Assembly: GCA_945280365.1 (NCBI GenBank)
Contig: CALYQD010000011.1
Span: forward strand, 26,895 to 90,894
Length of the DNA stretch: 64,000 bases
Source: an uncultured Apibacter sp.
Lineage (GTDB): Bacteria; Bacteroidota; Bacteroidia; Flavobacteriales; Weeksellaceae
Direction of reading: 5' to 3'
This document shows positions 1-8,847 of the stretch, piece after piece; the stretch's first letter is position 1; each line of letters opens with the position of its first letter. A model generated the notes under the pieces. That model was not told the DNA's origin and did not search any database. It was given only the letters and a program-made list of their open reading frames with translations. The position numbers were made by a program, and so were the translations under genes.

Positions 1-2
1 TA

Positions 3-1049
3 GCTCGTGAATATTCTAAAATAAATTGTAGAGCTATTGTATCCAATACCCTTTTTACTGCTGAAGGTATATCACAAATCGTTTTAGATGAAATACAAAC
101 ATCTGATATTGCTGCTGAAGTTATCTATAAAGGGACTGATCGTTTTCGTTTAAACCTAGTGCCGGAAGATATATCAGTAAATGGTAATTCTCAACTTAAC
201 TTAGAAAAAGATTCTGTAGTTTTGGTATTAGGAGGAGCACAAGGAATTACTGCTGAACTTACCAATCAATTATCTACAGAATATCCTTGTCATTATATTT
301 TAGTAGGAAGGTCTGCTGAACCCACTGAAGAAGATAAAAAATACATTTCATTAAAAGATAAAAATGAAATTCGTAAATATCTTATCAATGAAGAGCAAAT
401 GAAAACTCCAACTGAAATTGAGAAAAAAGCACAAAAAATTGATAAAACCAACCATATCATACAAACTATTTCCAATATTGAAAAATCCGGTTCTAAAGTT
501 ACCTATGTTTCACTAGATGTAACTGATGAAAAAAGATTAAGAAGCCTTATAAAAGATACTTACAAACAATATGGAAGAATCGACGGATTCATTCATGCTG
601 CAGGACTTTTAGTGGATAAATTATTTACACACAAAACACTTGAAGCATTTGAACAAGTATATAGCACTAAAATAAATCCACTACATGTAATATTAGATGA
701 GCTTCAAAGCGATGTTAAATTTATTGTTTTCTTCAGTAGTATTGCTTCTGTATATGGAAATAGAGGGCAAACCGATTATGCTTCTGCAAACAGTGTATTT
801 GATATGACAGCATGGGCAATCAAAGATAAAATAAATGCTCGGGTGCTAACTATCAATTGGGGACCATGGAAAGGAGCAGGAATGGTATCAAGTGCATTAG
901 AAAACGAATTTAATAAAAGAGGGGTTGCTTTAATTCCTTTAAAGCAAGGTGCTAGAGAATTCGTAAATGAATTGAAGTATGGTAATGATAACCAAGTTTT
1001 AATTATGGGGGGAAGTGATCACGGTGTAAAACAATTTTTCGGAATCTGA
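3..1049 (+). CDS. Polyketide/PUFA-type synthase, C-terminal ketoreductase part (5'-truncated)
   Basis: The reading frame is open from the window edge, so this is the 3' end of a longer gene. The visible 348 residues form a type I PKS ketoreductase of the SDR fold. Upstream of the first ATG lies the usual pre-KR stretch (ARxYSKINCRAI, then YKGTDRFRLNL). The nucleotide-binding motif is VLVLGGAQGI. The catalytic residues look intact: FFSSIASVYG (Ser) and DYASANSVFD (Tyr and Asn). The domain should reduce a beta-ketoacyl-ACP to the beta-hydroxy form with NADPH. No ACP follows the KR in this polypeptide; a free ACP is encoded downstream. The lost N-terminal part probably carries KS, AT and ACP domains, as in PfaA or HglE proteins, but that is inference. 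It is 12 bp upstream of the next PKS gene and clearly in the same operon. Confidence 0.85.
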   Translation, partial: AREYSKINCRAIVSNTLFTAEGISQIVLDEIQTSDIAAEVIYKGTDRFRLNLVPEDISVNGNSQLNLEKDSVVLVLGGAQGITAELTNQLSTEYPCHYILVGRSAEPTEEDKKYISLKDKNEIRKYLINEEQMKTPTEIEKKAQKIDKTNHIIQTISNIEKSGSKVTYVSLDVTDEKRLRSLIKDTYKQYGRIDGFIHAAGLLVDKLFTHKTLEAFEQVYSTKINPLHVILDELQSDVKFIVFFSSIASVYGNRGQTDYASANSVFDMTAWAIKDKINARVLTINWGPWKGAGMVSSALENEFNKRGVALIPLKQGAREFVNELKYGNDNQVLIMGGSDHGVKQFFGI

Positions 1050-1061
1050 GTATAGCACACT

Positions 1062-4000
1062 ATGAAAGATACAGATATTGCAATTGTAGGAATGTCTTGT
1101 TTCCTACCAGGAGCAACTAATATCAATGATTTCTGGAGCAATCTTGTGCATGGAACCAATTCTATAACAAACGTTCCCGAAGAAAAAATTGATTCAACCT
1201 ACTTCAAAAATAATTCAAATAAAATAGATTATATTTACTGTAATAAAGGAGGATTTATTCCTCCTATTACAATAGATCCTGTTAAAATAGGAATATCTCC
1301 AGAACGGGTCAAGAGTTTAGACCCTATACAGATATTAATTATAAAATTAATATACCAAGCATTAGAAGATGCTTCTGTATTTGAGAGAAAAGTTCCTTTG
1401 AAAAAATGTTCGATTATTATTGGAAAAGAAAATTATATTAGTTCCAATGATCTGAAAAGAATCGATATTGTCCATACAAGTGAACAAATAGCTTTAGCAG
1501 TTAAAAATGTATTCCCTTCAGTTTCTGAGGAAGAAATTGAAAAAGTAAAAAATGCCTTTCAAAAAGATAAAGGTGCACAACAAAACGATTTAATTATAGA
1601 AAATACAGCCAAATCTATTGCGGGAATCGTTGCCTCACATTTTAAAACAGAAGGAAAGGCCTATACTATAGATGCTTCTGAGTTAAGTTCTATATTTGCT
1701 ATAGAACAATCTATCCAGGAATTACTGAATGATGAAGTTGATATGGCAATAGCCGGAGGAATGCAATTCAGTCAAAATTCTCCCTATTGGAGTATTTTTT
1801 CAAACTCAGGTTTATTATCACATAAACAAGAAATAAAACCTTTTAGTGAAGAGGCTGATGGGTTGCTATTAAGTGAAGGTGCCGGTTTCGTTGTTCTAAA
1901 AAAATTAAGTAAAGCAATTTCCGATAATGATCGTATCTATGCTGTTATTAAAGGTGTGAGTATAACATCCGGGACGAATAATTTCGAAGAAGGACAAAAA
2001 AAAGCTATTGAAAAAGCTTGGAAAAAAGCGAAAGTAAAATCGAAAGATATAGGATATATTGAAGCCAACGGAACGGCTATTAAAGACAATGATAAAATTG
2101 AGTTGAATACTCTTTCTCAATTCTTTAAAAATCAAAAAGTATTAATTGGATCCGTAAAATCCAATATAGGACATATGATTTCCGCGGCAGGTATAGCTGC
2201 TTTAATTAAAACCGCATTATCCTTATATAATAAGAAAATCCCGCCAACTTTACATTGCGAAAAACCAGATAATATTCTTCAAAACACTCAGATCATACCT
2301 GTTACGGAAATAACTGATTGGGACGAAAAAAATATACCTTTACATGCAGGAATTAGTACATTTGGAATTGATGGAACAAGTGCCCATACCGTACTACAAG
2401 CCTATCATCATTCGAAGGAAGAAACAACCTTATTACCGGACTTTGAAACTGAGGCCGTAGCACTTTCTTCACCAACTAAAGAAGCATTATTAGAAGCCTT
2501 AGATAAAAAAAACTTTTCCATTTCAAATCCAAACGATACCTATCGATTAGTTTTATTTAATCCAACTCCTGAAAGGATTGAAAAAGCCAAAAAACTTATT
2601 TCAAAAGATAAACCTTGGAAAGGCAGACAAGATATCTGGTTTTCAAATGAACCTTTATTACAAAATAATGAAAAAATAGTATTTTTATTTCCAGGTTTTG
2701 ATCTTTCTTCAAATCCGGAAGTAGATAGCCTTTCTAAACATTTCGGCTTCAAAATTCCTAAAGAAAGAATTACAGGAAACTTATTACTTGATCAAGCATT
2801 TAAGCAATTTCATGGAGGTGAAATTATAGTTGAAGCCTTAAGAAAAATAGGTGTTGTTCCCGATATGACTGCAGGACATAGCTTAGGGGAATGGTTTGCT
2901 GCCAAAGCCGGAGGTCTTGTTTCAAATGAATCTGTAGAAAATTTACTAAATTCTATGGATCCGGAAAAATATAAAATGGACGATGTATATTTCATTGCCA
3001 TAGGTGCAGGAGCTGAAACAGTACAACCTATAATTGATAAAATCCCTGACCTTTATTTATCTAATGATAATTGTCCAAGTCAAGTACTATTATGTGGAAC
3101 AGAACAGGCAAAAGATGAATTAATAAAAATTTTAAAAAATAAAAGTCTATTTTATCAAATTTTAGATTTCAAATCAGGGTTTCATTCTCCATTCTTAAAA
3201 AAGAAACTTTATTTATTAGAAGATCTCAATTATATAAAAATCCAGAAAAATGATATTCCTGTTTGGTCAGCTACCACATTAGACGTCTATCCTCATGATT
3301 TTGACTCATTTAGAGACTTGACTTTAAAGCATCTAACGCAGGCTGTTCTTTTTCGCGAATTAATTGAAAAATTATATAAAAAAGAAAATGCTCGGTTTTT
3401 CATACAAATTGGTAGCGGAAGTCTTATTGGATTTATAGATGATATTCTTAGAAATAAAAAGTATGCTGCAATTTCAGCAACCGCACTAAGAGTTTCTACT
3501 TTAGAACAGTTGAGAAGAGTCATCGCTTTATTATTTATTGAAGGGAGAGATTTTAACATTTCTTTAATGGGTATTAAAACCGATAAAAATTATTCTGCAA
3601 ATGAGATGCATGTTTATGATAGCCAATCATTAATAAAAGACTTTCCTTTATTACAAGAATTAACTAATAAATATAAAGTTCATCATACTTCAGAATCAGA
3701 ATCAATAAATTCTCTTTTTATCAAATCAAATCACCCGGTTATCCAGGCCATGAATGACTATACACAAGAGTTGATTCTGATGCAAAAGGAGTTTGCAGAA
3801 ATAGTTAAAAATCAAAAACAATTTACTACTAATACAAACTTTACAACTATTAACCCTGTTCAAAGAAATGAATATATTACTCAGCAGCCAGTTGTTTCTC
3901 AAGTTGAAATTCCTGAAATAACAAAAGTGGGTAGTAATTTTGTAGAAGATCTATATATAGAGCTAAAAGATCATCCTTATATAATTGATCATTCTTTATT

Positions 4001-5393
4001 TAAGCAACCCAAACATTGGACTGTCATCGAAGATATATGTCCGGTTATACCTATGACCATGACTTTTGAGCTATTAATTGAGACAGCCCATAAACAAAAT
4101 TTAAATAAAAAGGTTTTACGTTTAGGGCCAGTCAGTGTATTCCAATGGATGAAAGTATTTAAGCCATTTCATCACACTATTGAAGGAACTTGGAAGACAG
4201 AAAATCTGATTTCGTTAAAAATTAAAAATTTTGCCAATGGTGAGGTTACTTTAGGAGACGCTTATCCGAATTTAGATCCTGTTTATCTTAAAGATATTGA
4301 TTGGGGAGAGAACGAAGTTATTCCTCCTTCTCCTGAAATAATTTATAAAGATAATATGTTTCACGGTCCCGGATATCAGGGTATTTTAGAAGTCACAAAC
4401 ATTTCTAAAAAAGGATTAAGAGGAATCGTAAAGAAATCTTTTGGTAAAGGATCTTTACTTGATACCATTGGTCAGCTTTATGGATTATATCTTCAACTAA
4501 TGTTAAAAGATGAATCTAAAGTAAGTTTCCCAGTAAAAATAGAAGAAATTAATTTTTATCAGGACGTAGCTGATCAAGAAGGAATCTTTGAATGCATATG
4601 TCTTCAAAAGTCTTTTGAAAATAAATTGGCCGTTGCTGATATTATTATGAAGAGAGACGGTAAAGTTTGGTGTGTTATTAAAGGATGGAAGAGCCAAATC
4701 TTTGAAGGGTTTGATGATCAATTATGGAATACTAATATGAACCCTTCAGAACATATCTTAGCAAAGGAAATAGCTCCTGGAATTTATTTCTTTTATGATA
4801 AATATAAAAAAGCTGTGAATCAGGATTTCTTAATGCATATCTATTTAAATACGGAAGAAAAACGACATTACGATTCTTTAATGTTAAATAAGAAAAAAGA
4901 TTTCTTAATTAGTCGTGTATGTGTTAAAGATAGTGTAAGAGATCATATTAAAAATCTTTGCGGAAAAAAATATTTCCCTATTGAATTTTCAATCCAACAC
5001 GATTCAAATAACAAGCCTTCAATACATGGGGTTCCCGAAACTAAAGGATTGGAAATCTCAATCGCTCATAAAGGAAGTAATACCGTATGCATGGTATCCC
5101 ATAAACCTGTAGGCATTGACCTTGAAATTATCGAAAAAAGAGACAAAAGCTTCTTAGATATAGCATTTACAGAAAAGGAATTAGACCTAATAAAATCAAA
5201 AGATATAGCAGAATGGAGCACCCGATTTTGGGTTGCCAAAGAAGCTTATGGAAAAATGTTAGGGGTGGGACTTAAAGGAAACCCTAAACAGTATGAAATA
5301 GCATCTATTGATGGTGAAAACTTAACCATTAATGATACAATAATAAAAACAAATAAACATAATAATAAATTTATAATTGGATGGACTCTATAG
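1062..5393 (+). CDS. Multidomain synthase: KS-like (CLF/KS0) - AT - DH - PPTase
   Basis: Four domains are visible in 1443 residues. (1) KS-like, about 1-450: the nucleophile motif DTACSSS is replaced by DASELSS (E207 where Cys is expected) and HGTGT by NGTAI (N336); the last His, KSNIGH H371, remains. This suggests a non-condensing chain-length-factor or KSQ-like domain. (2) Acyltransferase, about 545-830: GHSLGEW with S607 and SGFHSP with H708. (3) Hot-dog dehydratase, about 960-1200: HPYIIDH (H971/H977), HGPGYQG, and DTIGQ (D1134, Q1138). (4) C-terminal PPTase, about 1280-1443: SIAHKG, VGIDLE (D1353, E1355), WVAKEAYGK (E1394), able in principle to load phosphopantetheine on the operon's ACP. 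A KS0/CLF plus DH recalls PfaC of polyunsaturated fatty acid synthases; the added AT and PPTase make it more self-contained. The gene overlaps the ACP gene by 13 bp. Confidence 0.88.
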   Translation: MKDTDIAIVGMSCFLPGATNINDFWSNLVHGTNSITNVPEEKIDSTYFKNNSNKIDYIYCNKGGFIPPITIDPVKIGISPERVKSLDPIQILIIKLIYQALEDASVFERKVPLKKCSIIIGKENYISSNDLKRIDIVHTSEQIALAVKNVFPSVSEEEIEKVKNAFQKDKGAQQNDLIIENTAKSIAGIVASHFKTEGKAYTIDASELSSIFAIEQSIQELLNDEVDMAIAGGMQFSQNSPYWSIFSNSGLLSHKQEIKPFSEEADGLLLSEGAGFVVLKKLSKAISDNDRIYAVIKGVSITSGTNNFEEGQKKAIEKAWKKAKVKSKDIGYIEANGTAIKDNDKIELNTLSQFFKNQKVLIGSVKSNIGHMISAAGIAALIKTALSLYNKKIPPTLHCEKPDNILQNTQIIPVTEITDWDEKNIPLHAGISTFGIDGTSAHTVLQAYHHSKEETTLLPDFETEAVALSSPTKEALLEALDKKNFSISNPNDTYRLVLFNPTPERIEKAKKLISKDKPWKGRQDIWFSNEPLLQNNEKIVFLFPGFDLSSNPEVDSLSKHFGFKIPKERITGNLLLDQAFKQFHGGEIIVEALRKIGVVPDMTAGHSLGEWFAAKAGGLVSNESVENLLNSMDPEKYKMDDVYFIAIGAGAETVQPIIDKIPDLYLSNDNCPSQVLLCGTEQAKDELIKILKNKSLFYQILDFKSGFHSPFLKKKLYLLEDLNYIKIQKNDIPVWSATTLDVYPHDFDSFRDLTLKHLTQAVLFRELIEKLYKKENARFFIQIGSGSLIGFIDDILRNKKYAAISATALRVSTLEQLRRVIALLFIEGRDFNISLMGIKTDKNYSANEMHVYDSQSLIKDFPLLQELTNKYKVHHTSESESINSLFIKSNHPVIQAMNDYTQELILMQKEFAEIVKNQKQFTTNTNFTTINPVQRNEYITQQPVVSQVEIPEITKVGSNFVEDLYIELKDHPYIIDHSLFKQPKHWTVIEDICPVIPMTMTFELLIETAHKQNLNKKVLRLGPVSVFQWMKVFKPFHHTIEGTWKTENLISLKIKNFANGEVTLGDAYPNLDPVYLKDIDWGENEVIPPSPEIIYKDNMFHGPGYQGILEVTNISKKGLRGIVKKSFGKGSLLDTIGQLYGLYLQLMLKDESKVSFPVKIEEINFYQDVADQEGIFECICLQKSFENKLAVADIIMKRDGKVWCVIKGWKSQIFEGFDDQLWNTNMNPSEHILAKEIAPGIYFFYDKYKKAVNQDFLMHIYLNTEEKRHYDSLMLNKKKDFLISRVCVKDSVRDHIKNLCGKKYFPIEFSIQHDSNNKPSIHGVPETKGLEISIAHKGSNTVCMVSHKPVGIDLEIIEKRDKSFLDIAFTEKELDLIKSKDIAEWSTRFWVAKEAYGKMLGVGLKGNPKQYEIASIDGENLTINDTIIKTNKHNNKFIIGWTL

Positions 5394-5680
5394 AAAAACA
5401 AAAAGAAGATATTTTTAAATCACTTAAAAATTTTATAGCTGAAGTTGTCGGTGAAGATGTAGCTGAAGAATTAAATATTGAGCCTGAAAGCGTATTCACA
5501 AGAGATTTAGAAATGGACAGTATTGAAATTGTTTCATTTGCTGAAAAAGTAAAAGCTGCCTATGGTGACAATATTGATTTTAACGGATGGTTATCAGGTA
5601 TGGAAATGGAGCAATTAATCAATTTATCAATCAACGATGTCGTTAATTATATTGTAGATGCCAATAGTTCAAATAAATAA
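5381..5680 (+). CDS. Discrete acyl carrier protein of the PKS operon
   Basis: A 99-residue ACP. The phosphopantetheine site is in DLEMDSIEIV, with S47 as the modified serine; acidic helix 2 residues follow (SFAEKVKAAYG). It is longer than the housekeeping AcpP in this window and has DSIEI in place of DSLDT, so it is likely dedicated to the PKS. The start codon lies inside the last codons of the megasynthase gene, and its end overlaps the hydrolase gene by 23 bp, so the three are probably translationally coupled. Its role would be to carry the growing acyl or polyketide chain between the KR, DH and KS partners. Confidence 0.85.
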   Translation: MDSIEKQKEDIFKSLKNFIAEVVGEDVAEELNIEPESVFTRDLEMDSIEIVSFAEKVKAAYGDNIDFNGWLSGMEMEQLINLSINDVVNYIVDANSSNK

Positions 5681-6419
5681 TAGAAAAACTCATATATTAG
5701 AATTAAATCAAGAAGCTTCAGAAACCATTGTAATGGTTCACGGGATGTTTACTAATCTTTCAATATTTTATTTTAATATAGCTCCGGAACTAGCTAAAAA
5801 ATACCGCGTGGTTATGTATGATTTACGTAGCCACGGCCTTAGTGGTAAAATGGATATGGGATATGATCTAGAAACTCTATCTCAAGATCTGTTAGAACTA
5901 TTAGATTATTTAAATTTATCAAAAGTTGATCTGGTTGGATATAGTTTTGGAGGATTGATTTCTCTATATACAGCCATACATTACCCTGAAAAAGTAAAAA
6001 AAATAGCTATTATAGATTCTCCAATTACTGATAAAAATGGAGATACCGAAGCTATTCTAGAAAAATACGGTAATGAATTTTTAGAACACTATATGAAAAA
6101 TTATAGTATTTCAACAAATATTACTCCAAATAATAAACAACTTGAAAAAAGTAAAAAATTATTTAATTTTTTACTTCATAGAACTTCGATGCCTCAGGAT
6201 TTAATTAAAGATAAGGGGTTTTCTTCGCAAGAAAATATGAGTCTCATAAAAAATCAAACTTTGTTACTTTATGGAAATGAATCTGATTGTTTACCGGATG
6301 GTAAACTTTTAAAATCCTATATTCCTAATTCCACATTATTTTCAGGAACAGGTGATCATAATATACCAATTCTAAATCCGGAATGGATTAACGAAAAACT
6401 AAGTGAATTTTTTATTTAA
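5658..6419 (+). CDS. Alpha/beta hydrolase, probable chain-releasing or editing thioesterase
   Basis: A 253-residue alpha/beta hydrolase without signal peptide. It has the oxyanion motif MVHGMF, the nucleophile elbow GYSFGG with S96, and a C-terminal GDHNIP with H234 as likely catalytic histidine; an Asp near SDCLPDG could complete the triad. It overlaps the ACP gene by 23 bp, so it is probably produced at a fixed ratio with it. Position inside a PKS operon suggests hydrolysis of an acyl-ACP thioester, either as product release or proofreading. Substrate cannot be read from the sequence; a generic esterase role is the alternative. Confidence 0.8.
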   Translation: MPIVQINNRKTHILELNQEASETIVMVHGMFTNLSIFYFNIAPELAKKYRVVMYDLRSHGLSGKMDMGYDLETLSQDLLELLDYLNLSKVDLVGYSFGGLISLYTAIHYPEKVKKIAIIDSPITDKNGDTEAILEKYGNEFLEHYMKNYSISTNITPNNKQLEKSKKLFNFLLHRTSMPQDLIKDKGFSSQENMSLIKNQTLLLYGNESDCLPDGKLLKSYIPNSTLFSGTGDHNIPILNPEWINEKLSEFFI

Positions 6420-6439
6420 TAAATTAAATCAATTACCAG

Positions 6440-7627
6440 ATGGCAAGATTTGCTTTTATCGTTCCTCCCCTTACGGGGCATATTAACCCAACGTTAAGCT
6501 TAGGTAATGAACTTTTAAAAAGAAATCATAAGGTTTCCTGGATTAGCTTAGATCCTAATCTTAAAGAACTATTACCGGAAAAAGGTCAAGCAATTGTACT
6601 CCCTATTGATATGGATGAAGAGGGAAAAAATAAAATTTTTGATCATGCAAGAGAGCTTCAGAAAAAAAAAGTATATGGGATTGATAGCCTTAAATTCTTA
6701 TATGAAGAAGTACTTACTCCCATGAATTCATTAATGATGGGTGGAATTGAAAATGCATTAGAAGAAATTAAACCAGATGTGATTATTTCTGATCATCAAA
6801 TTTTTTCCGGAGCAATTGTTTCATTTAAAAAAAATATACCTTATGCTACTTCTGTTACAGCACCTGCTTCAATTAAGGTAAATCCTTCCTTTCCTAAAAT
6901 TCATGAATGGGAAGGAGAACAAGTGGTAGCTTTTCAAAATAAATATGGAATTTCCGGAAATGTTCGTCTCGATTGTTCCGAATTATTAACTTTAGTATAT
7001 ACATCAAGAGAATTTTTCGGCGAAGCGGATTTACCATCTCATTACAAATTTATTGGGCCTGTAATTGCTCCACGCTCTCAGAGAATTGGTTTTGATTGGT
7101 CAAAATTAGCAAAGATGGTCCAAAATCGTCCTAAAATTTTAGTAAGTATAGGAACAACTTTTGATCATACCCAGAAACAACAATTTTTTAGTAAAGTAGT
7201 TGACGCTTTAAAAGATGAAAATATTACGGTTATAGTTGTATCTGATCCTGACCTATTTGAGTTTATACCTGATAATTTTATTATCCAAAAACAGATACCT
7301 CAACTAGAAGTAATTCAGCATATGCAAGCAGTAATTTGCCACGGAGGAAACAACACAGTATGTGAAGCTCTTTCTTATGGTATTCCATTGATAGTAATTC
7401 CTATAGCCTACGATCAATCTTTTGTATCGAGCTGTGTAACTGATAGTAGTGCAGGAATCCGTTTAAATTTTAATCGTTTTAAAGCTTCTCATCTTAAAGA
7501 AGCAGTACATTCCATATTAACAAATAATTTATATAAAAATAATGCAAAGATGATTCAACGTTCATTCGAAATGGCTGGAGGAGTTAATAAAGGAGCAGAT
7601 TATTTACAAACACTAGTAAAAAATTAA
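6440..7627 (+). CDS. GT1-family glycosyltransferase (MGT/UGT type), first copy
   Basis: A 395-residue GT-B fold enzyme. The N-terminal acceptor domain begins VPPLTGHINP, with H14 as the expected catalytic base. The C-terminal donor domain has CHGGNNTVCEA followed by GIPLIVIPIAYDQ, the nucleotide-sugar binding signature of macrolide and UDP-glucuronosyl-type transferases. There is no signal peptide or membrane segment, so it acts in the cytosol. It most likely transfers a sugar from UDP- or TDP-sugar to a hydroxyl on the PKS product. It lies 20 bp after the hydrolase and 4 bp before a paralogue of identical length. Sugar and acceptor are unknown. Confidence 0.88.
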   Translation: MARFAFIVPPLTGHINPTLSLGNELLKRNHKVSWISLDPNLKELLPEKGQAIVLPIDMDEEGKNKIFDHARELQKKKVYGIDSLKFLYEEVLTPMNSLMMGGIENALEEIKPDVIISDHQIFSGAIVSFKKNIPYATSVTAPASIKVNPSFPKIHEWEGEQVVAFQNKYGISGNVRLDCSELLTLVYTSREFFGEADLPSHYKFIGPVIAPRSQRIGFDWSKLAKMVQNRPKILVSIGTTFDHTQKQQFFSKVVDALKDENITVIVVSDPDLFEFIPDNFIIQKQIPQLEVIQHMQAVICHGGNNTVCEALSYGIPLIVIPIAYDQSFVSSCVTDSSAGIRLNFNRFKASHLKEAVHSILTNNLYKNNAKMIQRSFEMAGGVNKGADYLQTLVKN

Positions 7628-7631
7628 AATT

Positions 7632-8819
7632 ATGTCAAAATTCTTATTTGTTGTTCCTCCTTTTTTTGGGCATATTAATCCCAGCCTAAGTATTGGTAGA
7701 ACTTTATTAGAAAAAGGCCATGAAGTAGCATGGGCCGGATTAACCGAAATTAAAGCTGAAACTATACCGTCAGGTGGTAGTTTTTTTATTTTAAAAGAAT
7801 CTTATCAAAAAAATAAAGAAGTAATACAAGATATCATTAAATTACAAGATAAAGGCGCAAATTTACCTGCTTTAGAAGCATTAAAACTAGGGCTGCAAGA
7901 TACTTATATCCCTTTTGCTAAAATTATGTTTGAAGAATTGGCTAAACTAGTTGATACTTATCAACCGGATGTTATTATTAATGATTGTATTACATTTGCT
8001 GGAGCGCTTGTTGCTCATGTAAAAAATATTCCATTAGCTACTATTACTCCGGTAACACCTAATACCTTGCATGATCCGGGCACTGCTCCTAAAGTGACAA
8101 AGTGGGTTCACGATTCCATAATTGGTTTACAAAATTCAGTAGGTATATCAGGCGATGAAGAACTAATTTCTTCTAAAGAAGTTAATATGTTTTATACTTC
8201 TCAAAAACTTGCCGGATATAAAGATGGAGAATATCCTTCGTATATGAAATTCATAGGTGCATTAACTGGACGTCCGGATAATACTCCTTTTGATTGGGAT
8301 CGGTTTAATAAATTCAATAATCCTAAAATTTATATTTCTTTAGGTACTGTTTTAGTCGATATAAGAAAAGAATTTTTCAGCCGAATGATTGAAGCTCTTA
8401 AAGATAAAAATATAACTGTTGTTGTTGCAACAGATCCTTCTATTTTAGAAAAATGGCCAGATAACTTTATCGTACAAAGCTACGTTCCGCAGCTTGAACT
8501 TCTTAAACATATTGATGTGGTTATTGGTCATGGAGGATTAAATACTGTTTGCGATACTTATATGAACGGTATTCCCATGCTCATTATTCCTATAGCTTTT
8601 GACCAATCTCATACTGCTACCTTAATTGATCAATATGGTTGCGGTATACGATTGAAATACAAACGTATGAAAACTAAGGATATTGAACAAGCCGTTGATG
8701 ACTTATTGTATAATGAAAAATACAAAAAGGCTGCAAAAGAGATTCAACAATCCTTCATCGAAGCTGGCGGAAATAAAAAAGCTGCTGAATTAATTGAAAG
8801 TCTTACTAATAATAAATAA
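7632..8819 (+). CDS. GT1-family glycosyltransferase (MGT/UGT type), second copy
   Basis: A 395-residue paralogue of the preceding gene. It keeps VPPFFGHINP (H14) and the donor motif GHGGLNTVCDT with GIPMLIIPIAFDQ. The acceptor-binding halves of the two differ far more than the donor halves, which suggests a tandem duplication followed by divergence in acceptor choice. The pair could add two sugars in sequence, or glycosylate two positions of one aglycone. The 4-bp spacing to the first copy implies cotranscription and coupled translation. Confidence 0.88.
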   Translation: MSKFLFVVPPFFGHINPSLSIGRTLLEKGHEVAWAGLTEIKAETIPSGGSFFILKESYQKNKEVIQDIIKLQDKGANLPALEALKLGLQDTYIPFAKIMFEELAKLVDTYQPDVIINDCITFAGALVAHVKNIPLATITPVTPNTLHDPGTAPKVTKWVHDSIIGLQNSVGISGDEELISSKEVNMFYTSQKLAGYKDGEYPSYMKFIGALTGRPDNTPFDWDRFNKFNNPKIYISLGTVLVDIRKEFFSRMIEALKDKNITVVVATDPSILEKWPDNFIVQSYVPQLELLKHIDVVIGHGGLNTVCDTYMNGIPMLIIPIAFDQSHTATLIDQYGCGIRLKYKRMKTKDIEQAVDDLLYNEKYKKAAKEIQQSFIEAGGNKKAAELIESLTNNK

Positions 8820-8847
8820 ATCTATATAATATTAAATTTCTAACAAT

